This document shows, piece by piece, positions 21,136-31,628 of a stretch of 64,000 bases of DNA (position 1 is the stretch's first letter; each line of letters opens with the position of its first letter). The position numbers were made by a program, and so were the translations under genes. The stretch is from Haliclona indistincta (Eukaryota > Porifera > Demospongiae > Haplosclerida > Chalinidae): assembly GCA_964017065.1 (NCBI GenBank), contig OZ024787.1, forward strand, positions 250,501 through 314,500. Reading direction: 5' to 3'. Below the pieces are notes generated by a model that did not search any database, was not told where the DNA came from, and worked only from the letters and a program-made list of their open reading frames with translations.

Positions 21136-22063
21136 ATGCTATAGGTCCTGGATTAGTCTCTACATCACCTGCACAGATGATCAACTGATGAGAAATGATG
21201 CCGGCTATCAGTAGAATAACGAGAGCTGACTCTCGTACTGAGCGACACACACCACTATAGTAGGAGAGAGAGCAGCTAGGTAAGAACGAGAATAACACAC
21301 CGGACCAAGAGCTGGAACACGTGGTTGAAGAACAAGAAAAGGAGGCGGGGCTTGTAGGTGTGGGTGTGGGATTTGAGGTCGAGGAGCTCTTGGTAGCAAC
21401 TGCTGTGGTCAGAGGAGGGATTGCGTCTTTTTCGTTATCACGATGCCATCGACAGTGCATATTAAATAAAAACGCAAAACAGTATAGGCTCGATTTAAAG
21501 CTGCACTTGGCGTGAAACTGCCCTATTCTGGCACGCCATATTTCCACGGAGATCATGCTTGCCGAGCTAGCAGGAGCTCGGCAAGCAAAGTAGCTTGAGC
21601 CAACGCCTAGCAACGAAAAACATCCTGTTAGTATTACGTGCATACCAATAAATATGAGACTGTAAAGTATGCCGTCAGTATTTAGAGAGGAGAGAAGAGA
21701 GTAAACAGCCTTAGATCCTAATGTTCTGGCAGAGAAATGTTTCCCATCAGCTGATTGTTGTTGCTTGATACTGACGAAAACTGTAGTAGATTCATCAGAA
21801 GACGAGTTTTCTGAAGAGAAGGCACATTTATGTTCATGATCGGAAGAAGCCGGAACGTGTTTGATAGTAGATGGTATTGGCGATGAATCACCTTTTGGTG
21901 AGTGGGCCGTCGACGGTATGGTTAATTTCTCCAAGCGAAAAGCCGAGTTCGATCTCGGATCAGCCGAGTAACACTTGACATTGAATAGTCCTATCCTAGC
22001 CCGCCATAGCTGTATAGGAATCATCTTCAAGTGGTCGCGGCCAGTCCCTAGAGCAGCACCCAC
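21136..22063 (-). CDS. Locus 1 leader exon with 2A-like motif
   Basis: The frame is open from an ATG at 22063 to a GCAT|GTGAGT donor (phase 1), which fits the death-domain exon. The last 30 codons are a hydrophobic segment (ALVILLIAGIISHQLIICA) followed by GDVETNPGP. Further upstream are a Ser-rich region (PSTAHSPKGD, SSENSSSDEST), LNTDGILY, and two copies of IWRARIG or LWRARIG. An acceptor-like TACTATAG at about 21265 would remove most of this, so the true start is uncertain. The first 115 residues and the end of the exon are shared with 39234-39995. About 400 bases between LNTDGILY and the hydrophobic segment are unique to this copy. Confidence 0.55.
21143..21169 (-). other. 2A-like ribosome-skipping motif, locus 1
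   Basis: Encodes GDVETNPGP, matching the D(V/I)ExNPGP signature that makes ribosomes skip the last Gly-Pro bond. It follows directly on a hydrophobic, signal-like segment, the arrangement described for 2A signal sequences in sea urchin NLR proteins. Predicted products are a fused, membrane-targeted chain and a released cytosolic chain starting with Pro. Confidence 0.8.
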
Positions 22064-22560
22064 CAGTGAACTGCAACTTTAGAGTATGGCTTTTTACACA
22101 CGGCACGCCCCAAGTGTAGGAAACTACTTTGCCGCCAAAACACTAATCTTCTTAAATAATCATAACTGATGAGTCCAGTCCATGAATTAGTCTAATAATG
22201 AAAATGAATATTAGGTCGCGGATCGCTCGGTATGTAGACCACTCGCTCGAGTAGACGGAAAAGTGGACGCATAGTTTGAGTCTGGATTCTTTTCAGTGGA
22301 TGACTAGTTCCCGTGTAGGTTATAGCACTCTCGCTTGCTGCTAAGGTGGTGCAGGCATCAGCAGGAGTGGGCGGGGCTCGTATACAGTACTATACTGTGC
22401 GTGGGCGTTGGAGGGCTAGCTAAGATTATAGAGGTTTGAAAACTCACGCTAAGCCATCAACTATAGCAACAACAACCACGTGATGATAAACTTAAGAGAT
22501 ACATTATTTTACATGCATCTTGAGACTCCTGTACAACCAAGATGAAAATAATTATTACTA
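22064..22560 (-). promoter_or_regulatory. Duplicated 5' flank of locus 1
   Basis: Matches 39995-40310 upstream of locus 3 in blocks: AATCATAACTGATG, GCGGATCGCTCGGTATGTAG, GTGGGCGGGGCTCGTAT and a downstream GATGAAAAT. The GGGCGGGGCT box resembles a GC-box. Shared non-coding blocks on both sides suggest that promoter and leader were duplicated together. No transcription start is resolved. Confidence 0.4.
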
Positions 22561-23690
22561 AACTAGAGTTCTAATGAACACATACCCGTGCGCTGAGCTA
22601 GGAGCTAAACACGACTACTCCTGCATTACAGCAACACGCACGTTATTTAATGGCTCTGACGTACTGTAAATGTGAGACTGAGTGAGGACATCGACATTGA
22701 TAGGAGGTTGGGTGACACACCCACAATTAACGATTCCAATTATTAAGTTCAGTTATTAAAAAATGTTCCGGCAAATCTGAATTAGTGAGATGGCACTTCG
22801 CTTTCGCTGCCACAAAAACGAACGGTCCCCAGCTTGGTATACATCGTTCGATAGCTATTTTCCTCCTCTTTCTTAGGGAGGGACTTTCGCGTCAATAAGA
22901 TGTGTTGTAACTTAGCAAATCTGTGAAAAGATTTAGCTTTGCTTAAAAAAATACTTCTTAGTAGTTTTGCCCTTAACTGCTACTGTATCATAGCTGCAAA
23001 GTGCGTGCAAAAGACGAAGTAGGTGGATGTGACATACGTTATGATATTGGTTCATGCCTGCGAACTACACAGCAGTAGCGAAATTGGAAGATATCACTTG
23101 GGCGGCGTGAAAGTGACTAATTTTATCGCGTCAACCAGGTTCAACGAAGGCCGTTTGTCAAGTAAACTGGTCTCTATCATGGTCTCAGAGGTCAGTGTAT
23201 AATTTTCACCGTTGAGAAAATCGACAAAAGGCGAAAAAGTATTTAAATCCAGTTCCAATGATAATGGCTAATAGTAAAGCATACTGATGCCGTTTTTTCT
23301 ATTAAAACGAGTCGGAAAATTTTTAGCCAATTCAACTTAGTTGCAAGGTTGTAACTTTGCTCTCCCTAGGCCAATTCCTGCAATTCAAGCACCATTCTGA
23401 TCGCAGAAGACAGGGCCGTTTAAAGGAGCTCTGGAAAAAGCTTACATCAGGTTTTTAAATTTTCGTCTGGAATCGTTACCACAATACCGTAAGTACTCTG
23501 ACAAGAACACGTAGCTTTAGATAGCCATGGATTAGCCGCTCGAACAAGGCTTGCCAGCTCAGAAAACGTCTTCATAGGACTATAAATTCAGTGAAGAAGC
23601 TGTAGAGAGTGTTTTCGTGGAGAGTTTCGAGCGGTGAGACGTAAAAAAGCGTGTTTTTTGATGACACACACACACACATAATATATGTAT
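22560..23690. other. Unassigned intergenic sequence
   Basis: No long frame, domain or repeat recognised. Confidence 0.4.
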
Positions 23691-23752
23691 AGGTTAACCC
23701 ATGGGTTCCGAGGCGGTATATTCCATACTGCCGAGGAACCCATGGGTTAACT
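23689..23752. repeat. Short perfect hairpin
   Basis: GGTTAACCCATGGGTTCC at the left is complementary to the right arm ending GGGTTAAC, with GAGGCGGTATATTCC in the loop region. A minimal palindromic element of about 64 bp. Confidence 0.8.
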
Positions 23753-23759
23753 ATTTTGT

Positions 23760-25800
23760 AGCTCAGAAAGCTCTAAGATCCAACAGCAAGACTGGCTTTC
23801 TGCACACTTTCGTTCGTTTACTAACCTGAATAAGCCAACTTTGTCGAGTACGCGAGTGATCATTGGTTGACCGCCCGAAGAACTGACAGCAACGGTAAGC
23901 CTCGCTGAGGCATACGTGTGGGTCCTGCAGTTTAGTTATGTAGCCTTTGCAGCTTAACAAACCTAGGTTGCAGTAGTTTGTCCAGCCATTCCGTGACCAG
24001 TCGAATCGCAACCGTACAAAAATTACATTACGGCATTGAGATTCCTTTTGCAAAGGGTACGCCCACGCAAGGACGAAATGGCGTTCTCTGGTCCAAGCGG
24101 TTCGCCAGCAAAAACGTTCGCAGCGCACTAGTGCTTTATGCTATACGCTGGAAACTTAACATTTGTACAGACCATTGTCTCTGCTACCGTTTCATTCTAG
24201 TCACATACGCTCTACTCTTCCAGCAGCAAGACACCACGCGGCTTTAAGCAAACGGTGAAGTTCGTGGTTGGGTCTAGTCAGCTTAGGTACACTTTTGTCT
24301 TAAAGAGTTTGTAGCTTTAAAACCATGCCTAACCTATAGCTAATACATGCACACACACAATTACATTTTAAAAGTTACTGTTCTGGCATAATAACAATAT
24401 GATTTTTGATAACAAAGACAAAATCATTTATCACAATAGTGATTGAAGAAACACCAGCAGAGAAGTGTGAAAAAGTAAAGGTTTGTTGTCTATGTGTGTG
24501 CAGAGGTGGTTATATAATTCAGGAGCGTAGAAGAAAAAGCATATACACTAGCACAGTCTTGCAGACACCAGCATCAGCAAATAGTGTGACCTGTAAGAGA
24601 GATAAATTAGAAACAAGAAGTTATCGCAAAAATGAATCACACATCCCAAAATGGAAAAGTAACCATTTCCACTGCAGAAATAACACTAAACCTGTACCAA
24701 TCCCAAGTTGCAAAAATACAAGCACAAGATAGTAACAGAATAATCTTATCTTCACAAATTAATACCGGAATCTGATCTAATAGAGTATTTTCAATAGTAG
24801 TTATTGACTTATGGTTTCAATAGTAGTTATTGACTTATTAATGTAACCGACAAGTTATGCCTATATTGGGTGGGCAAGTTGTCAGTTCTACAATACAGAC
24901 CTAACCGTGGTTACGTGACGAGTTGCTGTGTGTATGATTGCACCAATCGTGTCAAAAACAGCTCTGTCGGAACAAAAGCAAGATTCTCTGAATACCTCTG
25001 TTTCAGTTGTGGCTCCAGAAATGCAACATAGTCACTCAAAGTCGATTTCCCAGTCATTTTTAACTCTTCTGCCCACCAACGGAGGCATGGCTGATGACGT
25101 ACAAGCACGGTGCAAGTAATTATTACTTTTGATACCATGTATAATATTTATAAACTCTAACTCTCATACCTATAAGACATGCTTATTATTCTACTTTGTA
25201 CAAGACATTATAATTTCTACCACTTTATTACTAATAATACAGTACAGAGTGTTACACTCACATTAGATATCATCCAGTTGGTCCACTTTGTCTTAGGTAC
25301 ACTTTTGTCTTAAACACGCAATCACAGTGTGAATTTCACTAGAACCTATAAAAAGCACAGGTCTACACATACAATGTCTAAAAAGTACTGTTCTGCTTAC
25401 CGGAACAGTGTAGCGAACACTTTTGTCCAGAAAGCCAAGATGGCGACGAAGGGCTCTTTCGACTTCAAACGTCCTCAGTTCTCCGAATAGCTATAAACAC
25501 GCGTCTCAAGTTAGACTAAAAGGTTTGTACGTCCATTGAAACACTTTTTCGTGAAGTAGTAGCGATAGAAAAGAATCCTAGCACCCGGCATAGCTGCAAA
25601 CCTGCAGGTCACTAGTCGAGAGCGACAAGGTCACAAAAACGATGACCACGCCTCTTCCGCTTGCAAAAGGAAAGTACGGTTGCGATTCGACTGTTTACAT
25701 GTAGATGCTGCAAATAGTTCCCTTTACATGATTATGGCTGGTTTATTTTGTTGTCCACAAGTTCAAGACGCCATGTTTTCGCACTATTTGAGTCCCACAA
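23760..25800. other. Unassigned sequence with small unrecognised frames
   Basis: Frames of 75 to 121 codons occur (23763-24128 minus, 24406-24732 plus, 24911-25138 minus), none with a recognised domain or supporting splice pattern. TTAGGTACACTTTTGTCTTA occurs at about 24283 and again at about 25294, and a 20-base unit is directly duplicated at about 24793-24840. Confidence 0.35.
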
Positions 25801-25904
25801 GTGTCATGAAACTTTAGTGCTATAAAATCGCCGCAATCTCTTCAAAGGCAACTTCGGCTTCACTCTCTGTGAAGCCAGCCTCTCCTCCTTCGAACTGAGG
25901 GGTA

Positions 25905-26065
25905 AGTGGGAGGTAACTTTTTGAAGTCAGCTGACTTCCTGGAGGATATATATATTCCCCAGGAAGTGAGCGTGACTTCCTGGGCGATATATATATCCCC
26001 CAGGAAGTAGAACTACTTCCTGAGGGATATAAGTATTGCCCTGAAATCCGCAGTGGTATGGGATA
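25905..26065. repeat. Tandem palindromic units
   Basis: Three successive units of about 45-50 bp, each of the form ACTTCCTGG, GGATATATATAT, CCCCAGGAAGT. Each unit is itself an inverted repeat, so the block can fold as a single stem or a cluster of small ones. Confidence 0.75.
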
Positions 26066-26794
26066 TATTCCACTAGCGGTGCCTTTGATCTTAGAGCTTC
26101 CTGAGCTACAAACATATATACCGACGGACACAAACGCATAACCCTGGCGCATACTGCGCACGGGTAAAAATCAACAATGATGGGAAATTAGCTAGCAATT
26201 GCAATGAAGAAATTAATCTGCCGCTTGCCCAATCTAAACCAACAAGGAGGTAGCACTATGGAATGGTAACATGATGATCCTCCAGTGCATGTGATGACGT
26301 GTCTATGAACTAGTGAGTTGAAGACAATGTCTTGATGTTCTACAGCTTGCACTTTTGATCCGTCATCTAACTGCATGTCATCATGAATCAGCACTTCAGA
26401 CTGTAATATATCCCCAATGCTTCTATTGCACTACACTTAGTACAGAGATGTAATCATTGAACCATTCCCTCCTCAGTTGCACCAATGGTATAATAATTTT
26501 TATTATACATTAAAAATAATATTACATCACTATCTCAATCACCATGGTAACAGCATCTCTTCAATATTATGTGAGTGTGTGTGTGTTCAGCTCATGTAAA
26601 CCCATGTACTTGCAGTCACTTATTGATGTATTCATCTAAGATAATGCGCTGGAGTATAATGTACAGAGGATATCCAGTGGTATGCACAACACCTCTCCAC
26701 TGCTCTCCCTCCTTCATCACCATGGTGACATTGTATGTCACATGTTGGTGCTATCACACTCTCGCTGCATGTATTGCAGGTTAAGTTCTACCAC

Positions 26795-27062
26795 CAGCAA
26801 GATCCATCCACTACGGTCAGCTATATTATCCTGCATGCCTTCACATTGCTGTATTTTATTCTTTTCTATAAATACATATAAGTACCAAAAGCAAGTCCTT
26901 CATCACATGACTGTAGACGTCAGTGTTGTCTTTTATTATTCTTGGAATAATATATAGAGTTATGAGGATAGCAGCTAGCTCTGCTGTTATAAAATACAGC
27001 AATGTGAAGGCATGCAGGATAATATAGCTGATTGTAGTGGATGGATCTTGCCGGTGGATCAA
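26795..27062. repeat. Inverted repeat with ~70-bp arms
   Basis: CAGCAAGATCCATCCACTAC through TGCATGCCTTCACATTGCTG (26795-26865) recurs inverted at 26988-27062. The frames here on both strands are arm sequence. Confidence 0.75.
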
Positions 27063-27118
27063 CACCGGTGGAACAGTTGTATTTAGTCGCCATTTTGTTT
27101 TCTTGTTCATCCCTACAT

Positions 27119-27172
27119 AGGGAGGCACGGTAGTGCCTCCCTAATACACAGGGAGGCACTACCGTGCCTCCC
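27119..27172. repeat. GGGAGGCACTACCGTGCC hairpin
   Basis: Two 22-base arms, GGGAGGCACGGTAGTGCC(TCCC) and its complement, are separated by TAATACACA. Half-units with the same core occur near 14496 and 15927. Confidence 0.8.
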
Positions 27173-27265
27173 TAATATCTTATGCCTTATTAAAAAAGAA
27201 ATCTCTGGTTCTTAGCTAAGAACCAGAGATTCCAGTGATTGAGTGATTGAGCTAGGGGGATGCTC

Positions 27266-28554
27266 TGTAGAGGACGGTGAGTCGCCTCCACGTGGTGTGG
27301 CCTGACTCTCGTGGTGGTATGATGTTACTCCGAGACGACTGAGCCTGCGCTTGTACGGCAGGACTTAAATACTAGCAGATGTACTATTAGACTACCGCAC
27401 GTGGTGTGTGGGTGTGTCCACTACAGTACTCCCCCTCCAGTGATAGCGATGGAATGAGAGTAGATTGTTGCTGTGCATAGTCTTTTACGCGAGTGAGTGG
27501 AGTTGTAGACTTCTGCGAGGGTGGGCAGGGAGGGTAGATAGTTGCTGTGCCGGTCTTCTGCGCGAGTGAGCAGTGAACGGTGTTGCGTGTAGACTTCTGC
27601 ACGGGTGGGCAGGGTAGTTTGTTGCTGTTGATGATGTTGCTGTTGATGATGATGTTGCTGTTGATGATGATGATGAAGTTGTGAAGCGTTAGTACTGTAT
27701 TAGGGGAAGTCCAGTCCCAGGGAGGTGTGCACTTGCGGGCATTATAGCACCAAAACGGTTGTGATAGTAGCACACTTGGGAGTTTCGGTGTGGGCTGGGA
27801 GTTCTGTCTCGGGCGGGGCGGCGGAATCGACCTCTGTTTTGATGTCTGTTAGACTCTTTCAACAATGGCCGCAGGCTGTTGACCTCTGACTGCAGGCGTT
27901 GCACTTGGCTGGCTAGGTCGTCGTTGTTGCTGGCGTGTAGGTGTACGTCCGAGACGGATGATGTAGATGATGATGATCGATGTTGCTGTTGAATGATGGT
28001 TGGTGGAGACAGAAGATGAGTCGTTTCTGCTCTTTTCGCGAGCGTCTTCAGTCGGAACGTCAGAGTTGATGTTGAGAGTCAGGGATGTGAACTGCTGTCA
28101 CTGTGGAGAGAGTCCGGGAGATAGTTCCGTGGACTGTTAACACGCACAGTGGAGTTGTCAGGGGTTGAGAGCGCCGGCAATGACAGAGATGTGCTCTGTA
28201 TGATGCTGAACGTCTGGGGTCACCGAAAAAGTGTTACCGCGTGCCGAGGTGGTCAGTGCTAGCAGTGAGTCGCTAGTGACCATCGGGGGTACACTGTTTG
28301 AGAAACTCAGTCAGTTGTTACCGTGGCGAAGAGCATGTGTCCTGTGCCTGAACTGACTGAGGGTTGCGTGTTCGTTGACGTCGGGGGTCACCAATGTAGA
28401 GGACGGTGAGTCGCCTCCACGTGGTGTGGCCTGACTCTCGTGGTGGTAAGATGTTACTCCGAGACGACTGAGCCTGCGCTTGTACGGCAGGACTTAAATA
28501 CTAGCAGATGTACTATTAGACTACCGCACGTGGTGTGTGGGTGTGTCCACTACA
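27266..28554 (-). mobile_element. Short non-autonomous LTR retrotransposon
   Basis: Two nearly identical 160-bp direct repeats (27266-27425 and 28395-28554) begin TGTAGAGG and end CCACTACA on the plus strand, and GCTC flanks both sides as a 4-bp target duplication. On the minus strand the 5' LTR is followed by TTGGTGACCCCCGACG, a plausible tRNA primer-binding site, and the 3' LTR is preceded by a purine tract (GGAGGGGGAG). The interior of about 970 bp encodes only a gag remnant with CYYHNRFG and a downstream KC in a shifted frame, like the zinc-knuckle region of Ty3/gypsy elements. No protease, reverse transcriptase or integrase. Near-identical LTRs suggest recent insertion. It must have used proteins from an autonomous relative. 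Confidence 0.85.
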
Positions 28555-28639
28555 GCTCAATCACTGAAAGCACCCTTGTAAAAACGCCCTTGAGTGACAT
28601 CTCTTGTCCACTTTATCCGCCAATTGGTATAATGAGCTG

Positions 28640-29640
28640 GATCATGCTAATGATATTTGTGCCATTTCTTTGATTACCGCAAAGCTTTTGATTTGGTTCC
28701 TCATTTTCCTCTTGTCAAAAAGCTCAAGGATTCCAAATTCGACTCGTTTATCATCATTACCTGGGTTATAGTGGATATTTCGGGTGTCCCTCAGGGTTCA
28801 GTTCTTGGCCCCCTTCTGTTCTGTAGTTATATTGACAGTGTCACACTTTGTGTTCAGTCTGTGAATGCTCACAGCGTCCTCTATATGCTGGATGATCTTT
28901 TGTTATTATAAGCCAATAGCTTGTGGTTAAGATGTTGTTGACATACAGCTGGATGTTTTAGCGATTGAGCATGTGGTCAGAGAGTAACTATTTAACATTA
29001 AACTCGGCTAAATGTAAGGTCATGGTTATTAGCAGGAAAAAACAATCCTATTCTACCTAAATGTTGTGGTTCTTGACCAGGTAAACTCCTTGGTATAATA
29101 ATGAGCTTACTTAATTGTATTTGTGGCAAAGCACGTCACACTCTGGGACTACTCCACAGACGGTTTCTTGGTAAATGCCACTCGAGGTCTTCATATCTCT
29201 TTGGTTAGGCCTCATCTAGAGTATAATATGCTTTCCCTGTTTGGGCTCCTCACTCACACAAGGATATTCATTTAATTGAACGTGTTCAAATGTTCGGTGC
29301 TAAGAACGCTTCATACCATGACTGCTTAGATAAGCTTGGGTTGGTTGCTCCTGAAAGGAGACGGCTTGACCTTTCCCTGTGTCTTCTGTACAAATAAAAT
29401 AACTTATTATATCAATTCACTGTGCTATTTCCCGTGGGTCTTATTTCTAAAAGGCACATTCCAAGATATATAATTCGGGTTTCACATCCATTGTTGCTTG
29501 TACAACCATTTGCTAGAACTATCTCTCATTTTTTCTCATTTATTCCACACACTATCTCTGTGTGGAACTCTCTTGCTTCCTCAAATGTTCTTGCCCCTCT
29601 TTAAGTTCTCTTATTATCTTCTTAAAATGTGGCACTAAGG
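28640..29640 (+). pseudogene. Decayed non-LTR retrotransposon reverse transcriptase
   Basis: Fragments of a reverse transcriptase lie in several frames: FFDYRKAFDLVPH, GVPQGSVLGPLLF, and a DDLLLL version of the catalytic box. Later come AKCKVMVISRK and a terminal part ending SVWNSLASSNVLAP, typical of the 3' end of CR1/L2/RTE-like elements. Stops and frameshifts break it throughout, and the catalytic YxDD is altered. The N-terminal endonuclease part is missing. Confidence 0.75.
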
Positions 29641-29884
29641 TGTAAGAAGAAAAAAAAAGAAAACAAGATAAAAGTAAATAGTTAATTAAAGTACAAACAC
29701 AATAATTAAAGCTTTAGGTAACACTAAGGTGTAGGAAAAAAAGAAACAAACTATACAGACAAACGAACAGAAAACTAATTTTTAACAATAATTACAACAA
29801 CAAAAAGTTATAAAACAAGTCAAATGACGAAGTAGGAATTCATTTAGGGTACACTTCATATTAGCTGTTGCTATTGTGTGTCCT

Positions 29885-30485
29885 TGTTAACCCGTTAATT
29901 ACTAAATTATCTTGCAGAAATTTTAACCTCGTTAATGCTGACCACTTCTCTCGTGAATATCTCGTGTGTCTTTTGTGCTACTGGTCTCAAATTTGCGTCC
30001 TTTACGTCAGTGAGTAGCCGCAATTGCCCACACTCAAGTCGGTCGATATGCCCCTTCCACTTCGAAAATGAAGCCGATAAAGTGAGACGACCTCGTCAAA
30101 TTTTGCTCAAAGTTAGTACTTTGGGGCTGGCTACTGAAAAGTACATACAAATAGCAGTGGTTTTGGTGAGTGCAAAATGTAGCCCAGATCATAGAGAATG
30201 CGCAAAAATGTGTTTTCCGAGCACCCTGATGCCATAATTGTCCAATTTTTCTTGGCAGCCATTTTTGTTTTAAAATGTTGTGAAATTTGCACTGAAGCCA
30301 TAGAAATGCCAGCGCCATAACTTTTAGCGGAGGGCGTGTGCCAAAACCACTGGATTTTTTAAAGGGTTATTTGTGTTCTTCAATTTAGCCTAATTCTGGG
30401 ATATTTTAACACTTTTGTTAAAGTTATGGTGTCTGAAGCATGTATGTCGCCAAAAGGCGACAATAGGGGTTAAAGGGTTAACATA
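29885..30485. mobile_element. MITE-like repeat family M, copy 1
   Basis: Begins CCCGTTAATTACTAAATTAT and ends GGCGACAATAGGGGTTAAAG. Inverted relatives lie at 38560-39020 and 37430-37845, and an end fragment at 34860-35010. The 94-codon minus frame here (30034-30318) is repeat sequence. Copies share an end motif of the type CCCTTTAAGCCCTAATGACG. Confidence 0.7.
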
Positions 30486-30522
30486 ACAAATTTATTATAG
30501 AAAAAAATGTATGTGAGGCTAC

Positions 30523-30670
30523 CTGTTCCTTGATTCTAATCCGCTGTGTAAACAACCTCTGTTCAATCTCCTTGGTTCTCTTCATCCTCCTCCTTCCCTC
30601 TGACATCTGCTGGTACTCTTTCTTGTCTTCCAAGGCTGCACCACCATTCACTGACTATCTCCTTCCTGGA
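30523..30670 (-). pseudogene. Decayed coiled-coil exon of locus 3
   Basis: Corresponds to the exon at 18304-18431 of locus 1: same CATGCAG-type acceptor, TCCAGGA start, ALEDKKEYQQM, and a GAACAG|GTAGCC donor. In the expected phase it meets a TGA (QEGDSQ then stop) and needs a frameshift to reach the coil. It lies downstream of a stop-ended exon at 31350, so it is a relic showing that locus 3 once had the longer architecture. Confidence 0.6.
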
Positions 30671-31349
30671 CTGCATGTAGAGAGTGTTTATACATTAAAC
30701 ACCAGTACCGACACTGTGCAGTGTCTGTCACTATAGCTACTGTACATAATTCACTGACTCAATTCAATGAGGACAGTGTCAGATAGCCTATAATTGTCAT
30801 TGTATGATCTTGCTCCACCAAAAGCTACTAGCAACATTTTCACCTGTGGAGGTAATATACTAAAACATACGTAGAAGTGTGTCTCAGGATAGCATCAGTT
30901 ATTGGATATTTCAAACTGAAGTTCAAGTTTGTCAGGCCAGTGCTGTAATCACATGCCTGTTTGATAGTTGAACCCACGGCATGCATAATTCACCTGACTT
31001 CCTCAATTTGATAAATTCAGTGTTTATTATTATGATAACAATACACAGTTAAAGTCATGTGACAGCCGCACCCCACATAATACTAGCAATGGTATGTGTA
31101 CCTGAAATAATGTGATTACAGTCAGTTTTGTAGATTCGAAGATACAGAGACTATGCCAATAATAGATCTGCACTTGCCAGATGATTATAACCGCTATATA
31201 GGTCCTACAAAAAAATGTAGGCAGGGTTCGTATGCACTGCTAGCATGCACGCATAGGCGAGCTGATATGTACACCTTAGAAATTCTATTTACAAGTTTAA
31301 GATTATATAAAAGCCATCAACAATAAACTAATGGTGAAAAGAAAGAGGC

Positions 31350-31574
31350 TCAGTACATGCATAAGTGAGGCTCTTCCTCCAGTCCAAGAGTCTTCAGGAA
31401 TGAGCTGCCAGTGACCTTACTGGAGGATAACTGAGCTATCTTTTCCTCTGATATCAGAGCAGAGGAGCTGAGTTGAGTGAGGAGAGATTGACGTGTGTGC
31501 TCATCAGAGACTGCTTCAACCAGACGATGGTAAAAATCAGTGTAGATCATCTTTATTGAGACTGCTGAGATATC
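31350..31574 (-). CDS. Locus 3 terminal death-fold-like exon
   Basis: Joins the previous exon in phase 0 (CTAAAG acceptor) and runs 74 codons to a stop. Helical segments HRLVEAVSDEHTRQSLLTQL, ISEEKIAQLSS and SFLKTLG resemble the first helices of a CARD-like fold. In locus 1 the comparable domain comes later, after the coil. Here the protein ends a few residues after EEEPHLCMY, so it lacks coil, RING and MATH unless another donor is used. Confidence 0.5.
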   Translation of the reverse strand, partial: DISAVSIKMIYTDFYHRLVEAVSDEHTRQSLLTQLSSSALISEEKIAQLSSSKVTGSSFLKTLGLEEEPHLCMY

Positions 31575-31628
31575 CTTTAGGTAAAATTTAATACTCTACT
31601 ATGTTATCTTGTTATGGTTAGTTCTTAC

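Noticed and set aside
21101..22063. Interpretation of the 2A leader as a retrotransposon ORF start
   Set aside because: 2A motifs do occur in non-LTR elements, but no endonuclease or RT follows, and the phase-1 splice leads to a death domain in locus 1. Kept as a residual doubt in the finding's refutation test.
23763..24128. 121-codon minus-strand frame
   Set aside because: No recognisable domain, atypical composition, and no supporting splice sites or paralogue in the window.
24911..25138. 75-codon minus frame with WWAEELKMTGKST
   Set aside because: Looked protein-like, but no family recognised and no adjoining exon found. Left as unassigned.
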